64,000 bases of DNA from contig OX291544.1 of NCBI GenBank assembly GCA_946406115.1, positions 21,655,521 to 21,719,520 on the forward strand. Reading direction: 5' to 3'. This document shows positions 33,428 to 43,992 of the stretch, piece after piece (position 1 is the stretch's first letter; each line of letters opens with the position of its first letter). The notes below the pieces were generated by a model that made no database searches, was not told the DNA's origin, and saw only the letters and a list, made by a program, of their open reading frames with translations. The DNA comes from Apoda limacodes. Taxonomy: Eukaryota; Arthropoda; Insecta; Lepidoptera; Limacodidae. The position numbers and the translations under genes are program-made.

Positions 33428-34457
33428 ATACTCTATACTAATATATAAAGCTGAAAAGTTTGTTTGTTTGAACGCGCTTATCTCAGAAACTATAGCCATT
33501 AATCGAGGAAGGCTATAGGCTTTATATCATCACGACCAGGAGACCAATAGGAGCGGAGCACCAATGAAGAATGTTACAAAATTGGGATTGTTTTTTCCTT
33601 TTGAGAGCTTTCGCTCCGTGCACTGCGTAAACGGTTAAAGTTTCGCAAACATCATGTATGACAGAATTGTTATTCTTTAAAAGTTCAAAAAAAGTCCACA
33701 ACGGTATATGTCTACCTTTTAAGGTTGGCTCACTATAACCTTTTTTATGCTAACCAACTTTGTTCTTAAATAATGCATTGTTTGCGAAGGTGTTTTTATT
33801 AACATGTTATTAATCCTTATCCACATACATATTTTATTCATCACAAGTATTTAATTTAAAAATTGCCCTTCACATCATTCGATTTCAATGAATATCTTAG
33901 GAGATATCGCAGTTTTAAAATAACATCGCAGCAAAATAATGATCAAGTACTGCGCGCGTATTTATGATGTGCAAAGGCAGTCATGAGGGGGAAGGGCGGT
34001 AAGTATTATTATGAGTAGTAGTATTATTATTTAAAAATATATTTTCACCTTCTACGTAAACAAAGTCGCGGGTTAAAGTTAGCGTGAGGCCAAAGTAACT
34101 ATTACTGACTGTCTCCAACCACTGAACGGATCGAGCTGAAATTTAGCACATATTGAACAACAACATCACCTATTATGATGTAGACGTGCGCTAAGAAAGG
34201 ATTTTCCAAAACTCACCCCCTAAACGGGGGTTCAAAGTTTGTATGGAGCGCCAAGATCGTGAGGTTAATACATTAGTTCATTAATTTTAGTAGTCAATTA
34301 TTTATTATTTTTGAGAAAGAGAAAAAGAGAGAGAGAGAGAGAACGTCAAGTGTGAGTAGGTTATTTTTCTATAATTGAGGAGTTGCCGTAAGAATCTAAC
34401 GCCGATAACCAAATTCAGGGCGGGCGAAGCCTCTGGCAAAAGCTAGTTTTTAAATAC
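33428..34457 (+). mobile_element. Helitron-like non-autonomous element inside the TIR transposon
   Basis: Opens near CTATACTAATATATAAAGCT and GAAAAGTTTGTTTGTTTG. It carries CTCAGAAACTATAGCCATTA, CCACTGAACGGATCGAGCTG, AAACTCACCCCCTAAACGGG and TAACGCCGATAACCAAATTC, and closes with GGCGGGCGAAGCCTCTGGCA-AAAGCTAGT. A CTAGT end without inverted repeats is the pattern of lepidopteran Helitron derivatives. The interior contains a (GA)n run at about 34317-34342. It could be two adjoining copies rather than one. Non-coding. Confidence 0.6.
34317..34342. repeat. (GA)n microsatellite
   Basis: GAGAAAGAGAAAAAGAGAGA followed by more GA dinucleotides. Confidence 0.9.
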
Positions 34458-34895
34458 ACTTTAAGCGTAACTTAATTAAAGACTACGTAAACTTGTATTG
34501 ATAAGTAATTGGTAGAAATTGTGATGACTAGAATTGTATTTAAAATTGGATTTAAAATTATAATTTTGTTTTGAAAGAATATTTGAATGTTTATATTTAA
34601 TTTGACTTTTGTTTTAAGTTTATAGATATATTAATAATTATTAAGTTGAAATTAGTACAAATAACTACCTGATTTTTATTAATTATAAGTGTTTTTTCAT
34701 CTGTCAACTGTATTTGTGTTAGTAAAAGTTTAAGTAGTTATCTAAAATACTGTTACAGTTGGGAATTTTCAGGTTGTTTCCAGAATAAACCAATACTACA
34801 GGAATAAGGACTGTATAACAAATCCGTGGGTTTGTTTTAGCGTTTCTGAAAATTCTGGTTTTTCGAGTTGTAACCCTCTTTTATCGGAGGTGAGA

Positions 34896-36030
34896 CATGG
34901 TTCCCCCCCTATGGAATTTGAAAAACAATAGGCAATTGAAATATTACCTGAATTTTGTTTTTTTTTTTAATCAAACTATTTACATTGAAAATCTTGTTTA
35001 TTAAGCGTCAATACAAAACATGTATTTAGTAGGTGATATAGAAACTATAATATAATGTTTCATTTATAAATTTGCAAAGAGGACCTTTACCTATTGGACG
35101 CACGCAAAAGAACAGTATTTAAATTAGTTTGTAAAGCTAGTTGTAGTTAATTCACTGGACGACTCAAAAGTGTTCTTAGAAATTATTTAAATAAAAAGAT
35201 TTTGAATTTAAAAGAGAGTAAAAAACTGTATTATCATGAGGGTTGTGATGCCAAAATTACCACCAGCTCAGCACATGCTGCAACACCAATGCTGGCAAAC
35301 CGGCTCAAAAACGCAGCTCCAACCGAAGCTCAAAAAATACACAAATGAACCATTAGTTTATTAAACATCATAGTCACTTAATTAACAGGTATTACAGGTT
35401 TCACAGGTTAATGTGAATTGAACAAATTTTATCAGAATCAGTAAAATGACTCCAAACACCACTTTTTTTGAGTTGGAGGACATTTTTACGAGATTCGCGA
35501 CAGAACTTATAGGTACACAATCAATGACTAATTAATTTAAAATTTTGACCTGTGACCACGGGGCACATTAAGCACAGAATATTTAATAGAAGCCTACCTA
35601 CATACCTGTTTGTACTAAACTTAGCAGCTCGCAGCTCCGGTGCAGGTGCTTGAGCTGCGATTTCAGCTGCAGTTCACGAATATTTCTCGAGTTACCCATG
35701 TCTAAATTGCTGCAAAGCTGATTTTCAGCGGCGCCCAAGTTTAAAGCTGCACCTGCGCAGCGAAACGGTCGTTATGCCATTATATTGCATAATCTAAATA
35801 AATGAATGTATATACGTAAATAGCTATATAAATAAAATAACAAAAAATAGGTCAGAAGGTATGTTTAAAGTTCCTCATTCAGTAGCAATGGCGCCATACC
35901 GACTCAATACTGACTAAGACTCAATACTTTTAATTGTAATTTAAAAGTTCTAATTGTATTTGATTCGCAGGTTGTTCAAGCTTTTGGTGGCTGCATACCT
36001 AAAACTTCCACGAAATGCTGTCGTACAATA
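34896..36030. other. Intergenic DNA with a palindrome-rich GC patch
   Basis: Mostly AT-rich. Around 35625-35775 there is a run of AGCTGC/GCAGCT words (CAGCTCGCAGCTCCGGTGCA ... AAAGCTGCACCTGCGCAGC) that can partly fold on itself, perhaps a decayed MITE. No gene seen. Confidence 0.35.
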
Positions 36031-36146
36031 CTGAGGTATTTTTAAAACAGTATTAGTCCGTGAGCCAGATAGTATATTTTGTCAGTCATTTCCTCTCAAG
36101 CGAGCTTTAATGGTGCTGGCTCACGGACTATATTGAGTATCCTCAT
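36031..36146. mobile_element. Small hairpin MITE
   Basis: Perfect 15-bp arms TAGTCCGTGAGCCAG (36054-36068) and CTGGCTCACGGACTA (36116-36130) lie inside a wider imperfect inverted repeat starting TGAGGTAT and ending ATCCTCA. The ~47-nt loop is AT-rich. A microRNA-like hairpin is conceivable, but the wide loop and outer repeat favour a MITE. Confidence 0.65.
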
Positions 36147-36680
36147 GTCAAGTGTAGTATCTACTCTTCGCCACTTAAATTTTTGCGAATAGGTATTCAG
36201 GTCTGCTAGTCTTGATAACCCTAAATCGTAGAGAAGCTAGATGTAATTGTCTACAAAACAGTGGCGGATACAGAGAGGGTCATGGGGGCCATGACTTTTA
36301 TCGCTCGGCCACAATTCGATCGATTAAAATTATGTTACTACGGGCTCAGCAAGGACTAGGCAAAAACTCATAAAAAACAAACAATTACGAGCAGTCACCC
36401 ATGACAGGTCATTCTCATTCGTTCCCCTGCTTTGTCACAATGCTCCTGCCCCCTTTAATAAAATCCTGTAACCGCCCCAGCTAGTATTTAAGTACAGACC
36501 TTCATAAGTATTTTGTAATTGAAATTAAGAAGAAAAATTGTGCTCTTCGTACATTGAAAAGAGGATTGGAGAAAGAGATGTATTTTAGAGATTTTAACTT
36601 CTTTTTCTTTAATATGTATATTTTGTGAGTTAGGTATTAGCTTCAATAATTAAAAAAATGGGGGAGTAACATTTTTATTC
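36147..36680. other. Intergenic DNA, nothing recognised
   Basis: No coding frame or repeat family recognised. The text near 36255-36480 (CAGTGGCGGATACAGAGAGG ... GCCCCCTTTAATAAAATCCT) looks like decayed repeat sequence but could not be placed. Confidence 0.35.
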
Positions 36681-36689
36681 TAACTTCAT

Positions 36690-37613
36690 TAAACAACGGA
36701 AAGAGAACTGGCTAAAAATGCAAAGGAAATTAAGACGCCTGTTGATTCGATGTCTCTATCACCTACGGATCCAGCTGAGGTGCATAAGATAATACAACAC
36801 TTAAGACCAACTTGTTCCTCAGGTCATGACAAACTATCTTCAAAGTTTTTTAAACAGTTTTATTGTTACTTGGTTGAGCCTATCACGTATATTGCGAATC
36901 TTAGTTTTACTACGGGGGTGTTTCCTAAAAATTTCAAAATTGCTTCTGTCTGTCCAATTTTCAAATCGGGTAATAAAGAAGACCCGTCCAATTATAGGCC
37001 TATTTCTCTGCTAACAACTCTTTCAAAAATAATCGAGAAACTTATGAACCACAGACTTAAGAGATACTTAGAATTAGGTAATTACCTCTCAGATAATCAA
37101 TATGGTTTCAGAAATAACAAGTGCACAGAGGATGCTGTCTTGAAATTGACCACTTTAGTCACAAATCATATTGATGGTGGAGAACGTTGTATTGGTGTTT
37201 TCTTGGATCTCCAAAAAGCATTTGATACAGTATCCATACCTATTCTCTTAAAGAGACTAGAGAACTGTGGAATAAGAGGAGTTGCTTTAGACTGGTTTAA
37301 GGATTATTTGACAGACAGAAAACAGTGTGTTAGAGTTGCTGGACATGTTAGTTCAATGTGTGAATGCACATTTGGTGTCCCACAGGGAAGTACGTTAGGC
37401 CCAACACTGTTTTTAATATATATTAATAAACTTTGTGATGTTAAGCTTCGCAATGCTGATTTAATAATGTTTGCTGATGATACTGTAATAGTTTTTCATG
37501 ATAAATCCTGGAACGCCGTTAAATCTATGGTTGAGACAGGTTTAATACAAGTGAGTAAGTGGCTAGAAGACAATCTTCTTAGTTTAAATACTCAGAAAAC
37601 AAAATATATGTGA
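36690..37613 (+). pseudogene. CR1-group LINE ORF2, first part (RT fingers and palm)
   Basis: An open frame runs from upstream of the ATG at 36750 to a TGA at 37611. Reverse transcriptase blocks appear in order: SSGHDKLSSKFFKQF, PIFKSGNKEDPSNYRPISLL, DNQYGFRNNKCTEDAV, GVFLDLQKAFDTV (catalytic D), FGVPQGSTLGPTLFLIYIN, MFADDTVIVFHDK (the A-D-D active site) and SKWLEDNLLSLNTQKTKY. All catalytic residues are present. The sequence style (FLDLQKAFD, GIRGVALDWF) fits the CR1/Daphne/Crack group. The apurinic-type endonuclease that normally precedes RT is missing, so the copy is 5'-truncated at about 36.69 kb. The stop reflects a 1-2 base frameshift, since the ORF continues at 37612 in another frame. 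Confidence 0.9.
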
Positions 37614-38343
37614 AAGTAAGACCTCAGTGTGTAGTCCTATAACTGATTTAAATTTACATATTCACACATTCCCTTGTAATCGAATTGTTGGAACTTGTGC
37701 GCCCGGTTGTAATTGTGAGGTGCTATCTCGTGTCACGGTTATCAAATACTTAGGAGTTATGGTAGATGACAAATTGAACTGGAAAGAGCACTTACACATG
37801 ATTTCTATGAGAGCTAGAAAACTAATATTCATTTTTAAACAACTTAGACAAGCAGCAGATAGACAATTACTAATTAACACATACAAAGCTCTTTGTCAGT
37901 CTCTACTATCATACTGTATATGTGTTTGGGGCTGTGCAAGTAAAACGTACATTGATGAAGTTGAAAAAGCACAAAGAGCAGTACTAAAAGTACTACTCTG
38001 CTTACCTCGTTTGTATCCAACTAAATTACTTTATGAAAATGCTAAGGTGCTTAATGTGCGCCAACTTTTTGTTTTTCAATGTTTAAAAAGGTATCATACT
38101 AAGTACGTTCCGTTGCTACCACAAACATCTAAAAGAGTACAGAAGTGTCCTCTACATTGTGTCAGATCTGCATTTGCTGCGAGACATTTTAACTTTATCT
38201 CCCCCATTCTTTATAATAAACTGTTGAAAGATCATAAACATGTTAAAAATATTACTCTAAGACAATTTAAGGAGACTCTGTTTGACTGGCTCTGTATTCT
38301 GAGTTATAATGAAACCGAAATACTGTTGGAAATAAAAGTATGA
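37612..38343 (+). pseudogene. CR1-group LINE ORF2, second part (thumb and C-terminus)
   Basis: Continuation in the next frame of the RT above, ending at TGA 38341-38343. It includes TVIKYLGVMVDDKLNWKEHL (the YLGV-x-D-x-L-W block that closes LINE RT domains), LLSYCICVWGCASKTYIDEV, KAQRAVLKVLLCLPRLYPT and a C-terminal region typical of the group. No stop interrupts it over ~240 codons. With the single frameshift near 37605-37615, the copy is only lightly decayed. Confidence 0.88.
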
Positions 38344-38715
38344 TCTTAATTTAATTTTAATTTTATTTTCTTAGGTCATTTTAAATTTAGTATATATTTT
38401 GCTACAGACTTAACTGCTAAAACTTTTGTATGATCTTCTTAAATGTCAGCACTAATTTGTATTCGATTTCTTTTCTATATAACATGGTATGGAAAGGAAA
38501 TTAAAACTAACTACTGTAACTTAATTTTTTATTCTTTAATCACTTACTAACCGCATAATTTATTTCATATTGTACGAGCAGAGAGCCTGCTTCTTACGTC
38601 ACAGGGTAACCTATTGTAAGAAGTAGCGTAACAAGTGTCATGTAACTAGTTGAACTGAAATAAATTCATTTTTCATTTTCATTTTCATTTCATTCATTTT
38701 TCATTTTCATTTTCA
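38344..38715 (+). mobile_element. 3' UTR and short-repeat tail of the CR1-group LINE
   Basis: AT-rich 3' UTR with CTTCTTACGTCACAGGG and AACTGAAATAAATTCATTTT, followed by tandem TCATTTT/CATTTT units to about 38715. A short tandem repeat tail instead of poly(A) marks the end of the element and fits the CR1-group assignment. Confidence 0.75.
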
Positions 38716-39118
38716 ATGTTCAAAAATCTAAAAGAACTTTTAACTAAAATTGTTCTGAAAAAAAAACAGTTTACAATGTAACAGATATTAGCAATGATTC
38801 TCAATTTATGGAACCCTTACTTATTGCGTGTTGAGCAGGTTTTCTTAACTAACTTGTTCTTAACATCACAACAAATTTGTTTACAATCTTCTTAAAAGTA
38901 AGTGCCTATGTATGTATATATTGTTCGATTAATACTTTTAAATGGAGCATAAAGCCAAACTGTGGTCATGTTGAATGTAACTCTTGAGAGTTCTCGCATC
39001 GAACTGAAGTACGGACAGACCGCATCGAATATTCATGGACGTGAATCTCATCACAAAGTTAATCGGGTTACAAACTCAATCTCGTTAGTGATGATGAAAC
39101 TGATTTTTGTATTATACG
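38716..39118. other. Intergenic DNA, nothing recognised
   Basis: AT-rich, with no credible frame or repeat match. Confidence 0.45.
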
Positions 39119-39119
39119 A

Positions 39120-39428
39120 ATACTAGCTTCTGTCAGCTGCTTCACCTGCGTTAAATTTGGTTTACAGCGTAGGATTTCTAAGGCAAACCCTTGATTTTAG
39201 TTAGGAAGTTTGCTCGCTAGCTTTAGCTCTTACTACAGTGGTATTTTATTAAAGTTGTTCTCGCGGAAACTTTTTTCGGAATAAAAATTAGCCTATGTCC
39301 TTTGTCCTCTTCTATAAAATTGACTCTTAAACTATGCAACATTTCAGCTGAGTTGGATCCTCCACTGTGACGTGAAGAAAAGACAAGAAACAAAGAAACA
39401 AACTCAAAATCGCATCCATACTAAAATA
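39120..39428 (-). mobile_element. Helitron-like repeat, reversed and decayed
   Basis: Opens with ACTAGCTTCTGTCAGCTGCT (reverse of the CTAGT end), contains CTCGCGGAAACTTTTTTCGG and AATTAGCCTATGTCCTTTG, and closes near CGCATCCATACTAAAATAAA. The order is the reverse of the copy at 5378-5692. Non-coding. Confidence 0.55.
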
Positions 39429-39866
39429 AAATAGGTGTTCACGCGTGTACCGGAACGCTGGAGCGGACGCAAGTGGCGACACCTACTACAACTTCTCTCT
39501 GCTGCAAGCCGTTAGCGCAAACACATACCAACAACACATTGTCACGATATTTCATCTTATTTACCGAATAAACCTAATTTTATTACAGTCCACTACTTTT
39601 TATAATTTCTACGCTGAGCTAGGACTAAACATTTGCTACAGCCAGCCCTAACGGCTTGCAACAGAGTGAAATTGTGGTAGGTGTCGCCAGTTGCGTCAAC
39701 TCCAACGTTCCGGTTCACGAGTGAACAATAGGATTAGGGTATATAAATTTGTTTCTTATTCCGATTTCGTAAAGAAGCACCCAATGAGCCTGATCTGTGG
39801 CACAGGGCTAGTGGAGAGTCGGAGAAGGACATGGAATACAGGACATAGAATACTTTCATACGACTC
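39429..39866. other. Inverted pair of short segments with a CCGGAACG word
   Basis: ACCGGAACGCTGGAGCGGAC with AAGTGGCGACACCTACTAC at 39449-39492 is matched, inverted, by AGGTGTCGCCAGTTGCGTC with CAACGTTCCGGTTCACG at 39679-39720. A ~270-bp inverted-repeat element (MITE-like) is likely, at about 39435-39725. Two short plus-strand frames here are incidental. Confidence 0.5.
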
Positions 39867-39867
39867 C

Positions 39868-40080
39868 CTCGCAGCCTAGTTGGTAGTGTGTCCGGCTGCT
39901 GTGCAAAGGGTGTGGGTTCGATTCCCGCACTGGACAAACATTTGTGTTTGTCTTGAGTATGTATGTATTTACAAAAAAAAGTAATATATGTATCCGTTGT
40001 CTGGTACCCATAACACAAACTCTGCTTCCTTTGGGGCTAGACGGCGCTGTGTGTAATGTCCAAAAATATTTATTTATACC
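39868..40080 (+). repeat. tRNA-derived SINE, best copy
   Basis: The tRNA-like head is GCAGCCTAGTTGGTAGTGTG (A-box-like), CCGGCTGCTGTGCAAAGGG and GTGGGTTCGATTCCCGCAC (B box). The body is TGGACAAACATTTGTGTTTG, GTATCCGTTGTCTGGTACCC and GGGGCTAGACGGCGCTGTGT, with the tail AATGTCCAAAAATATTTATT. About 210 bp. Pol III boxes are present, so it may be or may have been transcribed. It is the reference copy for the fragments at 13.97, 14.48, 15.02 and 63.12 kb. Confidence 0.85.
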
Positions 40081-40425
40081 GATCGAGAGTTCTCACAGAA
40101 ATATATTTGTTACCGCGGGCTACTTTAAGTCTTCCGGTCCTAAAATGGTTTAGGCTTAACTTTTGGCAGAGGTAGCTGATGGGACTGAGAATAACATAAT
40201 CCATATTAAATAGAATTTTTGACGTCGCAAAAGTGACTTAATTTCTGGCACAGGGTCAATACCTACTTATAGCTGAAGGTACAAAAAATAATATAGAATA
40301 CTTTTTATCCCAAGTAATTTGGTAAGGAAAGGTAGAAATGCCAACCCTAAACAAATACGAAACCTTTCCCTTAGTCATATAAGAGAGGTAGGGCACCGAA
40401 CAAATAAAGCGGGGCATAGCGAGTA
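40081..40425. other. Flank of LINE-X, unassigned
   Basis: Mixed composition. Minus-strand frames of 81 and 77 codons overlap the LINE-X 5' UTR and this flank without motifs. The region could be the true 5' end of LINE-X or a neighbouring element. Confidence 0.35.
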
Positions 40426-40429
40426 CTTG

Positions 40430-40959
40430 CTCGAATGAGCGGCCCGAACTGGGGAAGTACCTCCACATTACAGAAAACCGCGGCCACAATAACACTAACA
40501 TTGAGTAGTGTTGTGTTCCTGGCGGTGAGTAAGGTTGCCAGAGCTCTCTCTTTGAGGATTCGCTGCGCGGACAGCGGAGGACCGACGGTGCTTGCTGCTG
40601 TCATTGCTCGGCGTAGACGCGGCGTGCTGGTTCGGCGGTCAGGGAGACCTGATGAAACGGCTGACCGCTGGCCGCCCGCAGGTTGAACGGGTTCCCGAAC
40701 CCAGCGATCACTTAATCTCCGCCCTGAGTGGCTGATCCGCCAACCTGTGTAAAGTCTCTGAAGTAGTAGTCGTGCTGGAGAAGGAGACCGGAGTGGACCC
40801 GGCTACTACAACAGAGGGGGATCAGGGGCCCTTCCGCCCGCCGTGCCAGCAACCGTATCATCTTTGTTGAGCTTCGGCAGTCTTAGTACCGCAACTTTTT
40901 GTCTTCTAAGCTGTCTGTGCAGTGAATCCTCATCCGTAGTCTAAGTTACTTCAAACAAA
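40430..40959 (+). mobile_element. LINE-X 5' UTR
   Basis: GC-rich sequence before the endonuclease ORF: GGGGAAGTACCTCCACATTA, GTGTTGTGTTCCTGGCGGTG, AGTAAGGTTGCCAGAGCTCT, CCAACCTGTGTAAAGTCTC. No gag-like ORF1 with CCHC zinc knuckles is found here, although most jockey/CR1-group elements carry one. Either ORF1 was lost in this copy or the element is one-ORF. The left boundary is approximate. Confidence 0.6.
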
Positions 40960-41745
40960 ATGGCCAGGAACAGAAAAAAGAAAAGAGTTTTGACAGCGGC
41001 TACTCCATCCACATATAATGTGGATTTTTGCAACATAAGGGGTATTCACGCAAATCTTAACGCAGTCCATCACCATCTCGAGACTGCGCAGCCAACCATT
41101 CTTTTTCTAACGGAGACGCAGATATCCTGCCCGGCCGACACATCATACCTTCGTTATCCCGGCTACAAACTCGAGCACAATTTTTTGAGTCGTGCCGGTG
41201 TATGTATGTTCGTCCGGGAGGATATCTGCTGTCGCCGACTTCATAGCCTTGAAGACAGGGACCTGTCCATATTGTGGGTGCGCGTAGATCATGGGGGCCA
41301 CACTCGTATCTATGCGTGCCTATACAGGTCTCATAGCGGTGACACGGACGTAACTCGACTCTTCACGCACCTGAGTTTGACGACTGACAAAGTTCTAGAG
41401 CAATATCCTACAGCAGAAGTAGTTATTTTGGGAGACTTTAACGCCCACCATCGTGGGTGGCTCAGTTCTCGAACCAATAACTATGCAGGGATATCTGCTC
41501 ATGAATTTGCTCTGACCTATGGATTCTCTCAGCTGGTACTTTCTCCAACGAGAATACCAGATATAGAGGACCATACAAGCTCCTTACTGGACCTTCTGCT
41601 GAACACTACACGTCCGGATGGATACTCCGTCTCAGTGGATGCGCCTCTTGGCTCCTCGGACCACTGTCTCATCCGGACTCGATTGTCATGCACACAACCC
41701 GATCCTTCTGGGCCAACTAATTGGCGTCGTGTGTGGCAAGTCGGC
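40960..41745 (+). pseudogene. LINE-X ORF: AP-type endonuclease domain
   Basis: The ATG at 40960 opens MARNRKKKRVLTAATPSTYN. The endonuclease/exonuclease/phosphatase fold motifs follow in order: FCNIRGIHANLNAV (Asn of motif I), ILFLTETQ (catalytic Glu), RIYACLYRS, VVILGDFNAHHRGW (Asp/Asn metal-site motif) and APLGSSDHCLI (Ser-Asp-His). All key residues are present. After about residue 258 (NWRRVW) a small net deletion near 41737-41745 shifts the frame; the protein continues at KSADWDGL in the frame of the next entry. This domain nicks target DNA for target-primed reverse transcription. The copy is therefore broken but recently intact. Confidence 0.92.
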
Positions 41746-43927
41746 AGACTGGGATGGATTGCGAGAATTTTATGCATCGTACCCGTGGAGGCAGATCTGC
41801 TATAGCTCAGAAGATCCTGACGTCTGCGCAGCCGCAGTCACTGAGACAATCCTCGCTGGTATGGAATGTTTCATTCCTAACCTGCGAGTAGCTGCCGGCG
41901 TCAAAAAACGACCGTGGTTTAATAGGCCTTGCAGAGAAGCTAAAATTCTTAAGCAAACTGCGTATGAGGCTTGGACCACGGCTTGTAATAATAAGGATCC
42001 GAATATTTCTGAGTTAAAACGCAAATTAAATGCTGCCTCGAGGTTCAGTAAGAAAGCAACTGCCAGAGCAAAATTCCAATTCATCGGCAAAATAGGTGGG
42101 CGACTTGCGAGCTATCCTTCTGGGAGTCGTGCTTTCTGGTCGCTTGCTAAAGCTGCCGAGGGGAACTTCTGCCAGTCGTCATTACCACCATTGCGAAAGA
42201 CCGATGGTGACTTGGCCCACAGTGCAAAAGAGAAAGCCGATCTATTGGGCAGTCTCTTTGCCTCTAACTCGAATGTGAACGACGAAGGCGCTGTACCACC
42301 TACTTTACCGTGGTGCGGTAAGACCATGCCGGAAATCACTATAACACAGCGCGAGGTCCGGCGGGCGTTGCTTTCCTTAGACGTTCATAAGTCGAGTGGG
42401 CCAGACGGCATACCAGCAGTGATGCTTAAGCAGTGTGCTCCTGAGTTATGTCCTGTACTCACGCGCCTCTTCACGCTTTCCTACCACACTAGGCAATTTC
42501 CGTCTTCATGGAACACTGCAAATGTGCACCCGGTGCCCAAAAAGGGCGATAGATCAGATCCATCGAATTACAGGCCTATCGCTATAACCTCTCTCCTCTC
42601 CAAGGTGATGGAGCGTGTGATCAACACACAGCTTTTGAGATACCTAGAAAAACACGACCTGATCAGTGACCGTCAATATGGCTTTCGCCACGGTCGCTCA
42701 ACTGGTGACCTTCTAGTGTATCTCACACACCGATGGGCACTAGCCATTGAGAGTCAGGGGAAGGCATTGGCATGTAGCCTAGACATAGCGAAGGCGTTCG
42801 ATCGGGTCTGGCACCGGGGTCTTCTATCGAAGTTGCCTTCTTACGGAGTGCCCGAGGGTTTGTGCAAATGGGTGGCTAGCTTTTTTTCCGGCAGAAGCAT
42901 ACGAGCCGTAGTTGACGGTAGTTGCTCCGATAGCATGGACATTAATGCTGGTGTCCCGCAAGGCTCTGTGCTGTCTCCTACGCTGTTTCTACTGCACATC
43001 AATGATATGTTGGACATCAACAACATACATTGCTATGCAGATGACAGTACTGGAGACGCTTATTACACGGGCCTTGCAAGCATCCCACGTTCCGTTGTGG
43101 AGGAAAAGCGTGAAGAACTTGTGTCTCAAATCGAGATCGGTCTGTCCAAGATCTCTGACTGGGGGCGGGAAAACTTGGTCCGATTCAACCCTTCAAAGAC
43201 ACAAGTCTGCGCGTTCACCGCTAAGAAAACCCCATTCACTGTAGTCCCACAATTCCTGAACACTCCCCTCTCCATCTCCAAGAGCATTGGGATCCTTGGC
43301 GTTGACATCTCCAGCGATGTTCAGTTCCGAGATCATTTGCTAGACAAGGTAAAGCTGGCGTCCAAAAAACTTGGTGTACTCAACACAGCGAAGCAGTACT
43401 TCACGTCGGGGCAAAGGTTGCTACTTTACAAGTCGCAAGTCCGGCCCCATATGGAGTACTGCTGCCATCTCTGGGCGGGTGCACCCGGATACCAGCTTGG
43501 CCCTTTTGACTCGGTTCAACGACGGGCTGTGAGAATTGTCGACGATCCCAAACTCACTTGCGGTATCGAGCCCTTAAGTCTGAGGAGAGACTTTGCCTCC
43601 CTGTGTGTGTTCTACCGCTTGTACAATGGATTGTGATCTGAGGAATTGTTCGAAATGATGCCCACGGCTACTTTCTACCATCGCACCGCTCGCCATCGAC
43701 AGGGAATTCATTCTCACACTTTGGAACCAAAATGGTCGCGAACAGTGCGGTTTCAGAGAAACTTCCTCCCGCGAACCCTTGGGTTGTGGAATGAGCTCCC
43801 TGCCAAGGTTTTCTCTAAGGACTACAGTATGGGGTTCTTCAAAAAAGAAGTTATTAGATTTCTGAAGGGTCGGCAACGCGCGAGTGATGCCCCTGGTGTT
43901 GCAAGCGTCCATAGGCTACGGTGACCG
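41746..43927 (+). pseudogene. LINE-X ORF: reverse transcriptase and C-terminal region
   Basis: Continues in the second frame with KSADWDGLREFYASYPW. RT blocks are KSSGPDGIPAVMLKQ, HPVPKKGDRSDPSNYRPIAI, DRQYGFRHGRSTGDLL, ACSLDIAKAFDRVWH (catalytic Asp), NAGVPQGSVLSPTLFLLHIN, HCYADDSTGD (YADD active site), LVRFNPSKTQVCAFTAKK and GILGVDISSDVQF. A single TGA at 43634-43636 interrupts the same frame, which then runs from SEELFEMMPTATFYHRTAR to WNELPAKVFSKDYSMGFF, ending at the TGA 43922-43924. Such proteins are usually annotated in Lepidoptera as jockey-type mobile-element RNA-directed DNA polymerase. With one frameshift and one nonsense change, the copy is dead but young. Confidence 0.92.
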
Positions 43928-43992
43928 CTTACCATCAGGCGGACCGAAGGCTTGTTTGCCACCTTAGTGGTATAAAAAAAAAAAAAATTAAG
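43928..43992 (+). mobile_element. LINE-X 3' UTR and A tail
   Basis: GCTTACCATCAGGCGGACCG, CTTGTTTGCCACCTTAGTGG and TATA followed by an A run to about 43988. This short 3' UTR is the part most often copied, and it recurs at 2.8, 21.9, 27.2 and (reversed) 56.75 kb. Confidence 0.85.

Larger units (their letters stand above)
32465..34895. mobile_element. DNA transposon with ~45-bp terminal inverted repeats
   Basis: The left end TCGCACCTCCGATAAAATAG, continuing GTTGCAACTCAAAAA, is matched by the reverse complement of the right end, TCTCACCTCCGATAAAAGAG, continuing GTTACAACTCGAAAAA, with roughly 80% identity over ~45 bp. The 2.43-kb interior holds a split 122-codon ORF on the plus strand (32654-33300), a Tc1/mariner-type MITE inside that ORF, and a Helitron-like insertion (33428-34457). 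Without the two insertions it would be about 1.1 kb. I found no convincing target-site duplication (flanks AAA and CAT) and no transposase motif, so the superfamily is unknown. Confidence 0.65.

Noticed and set aside
36054..36130. microRNA precursor
   Set aside because: The 15-bp perfect stem has a ~47-nt loop and sits within a longer imperfect inverted repeat, which fits a MITE better than a pre-miRNA.
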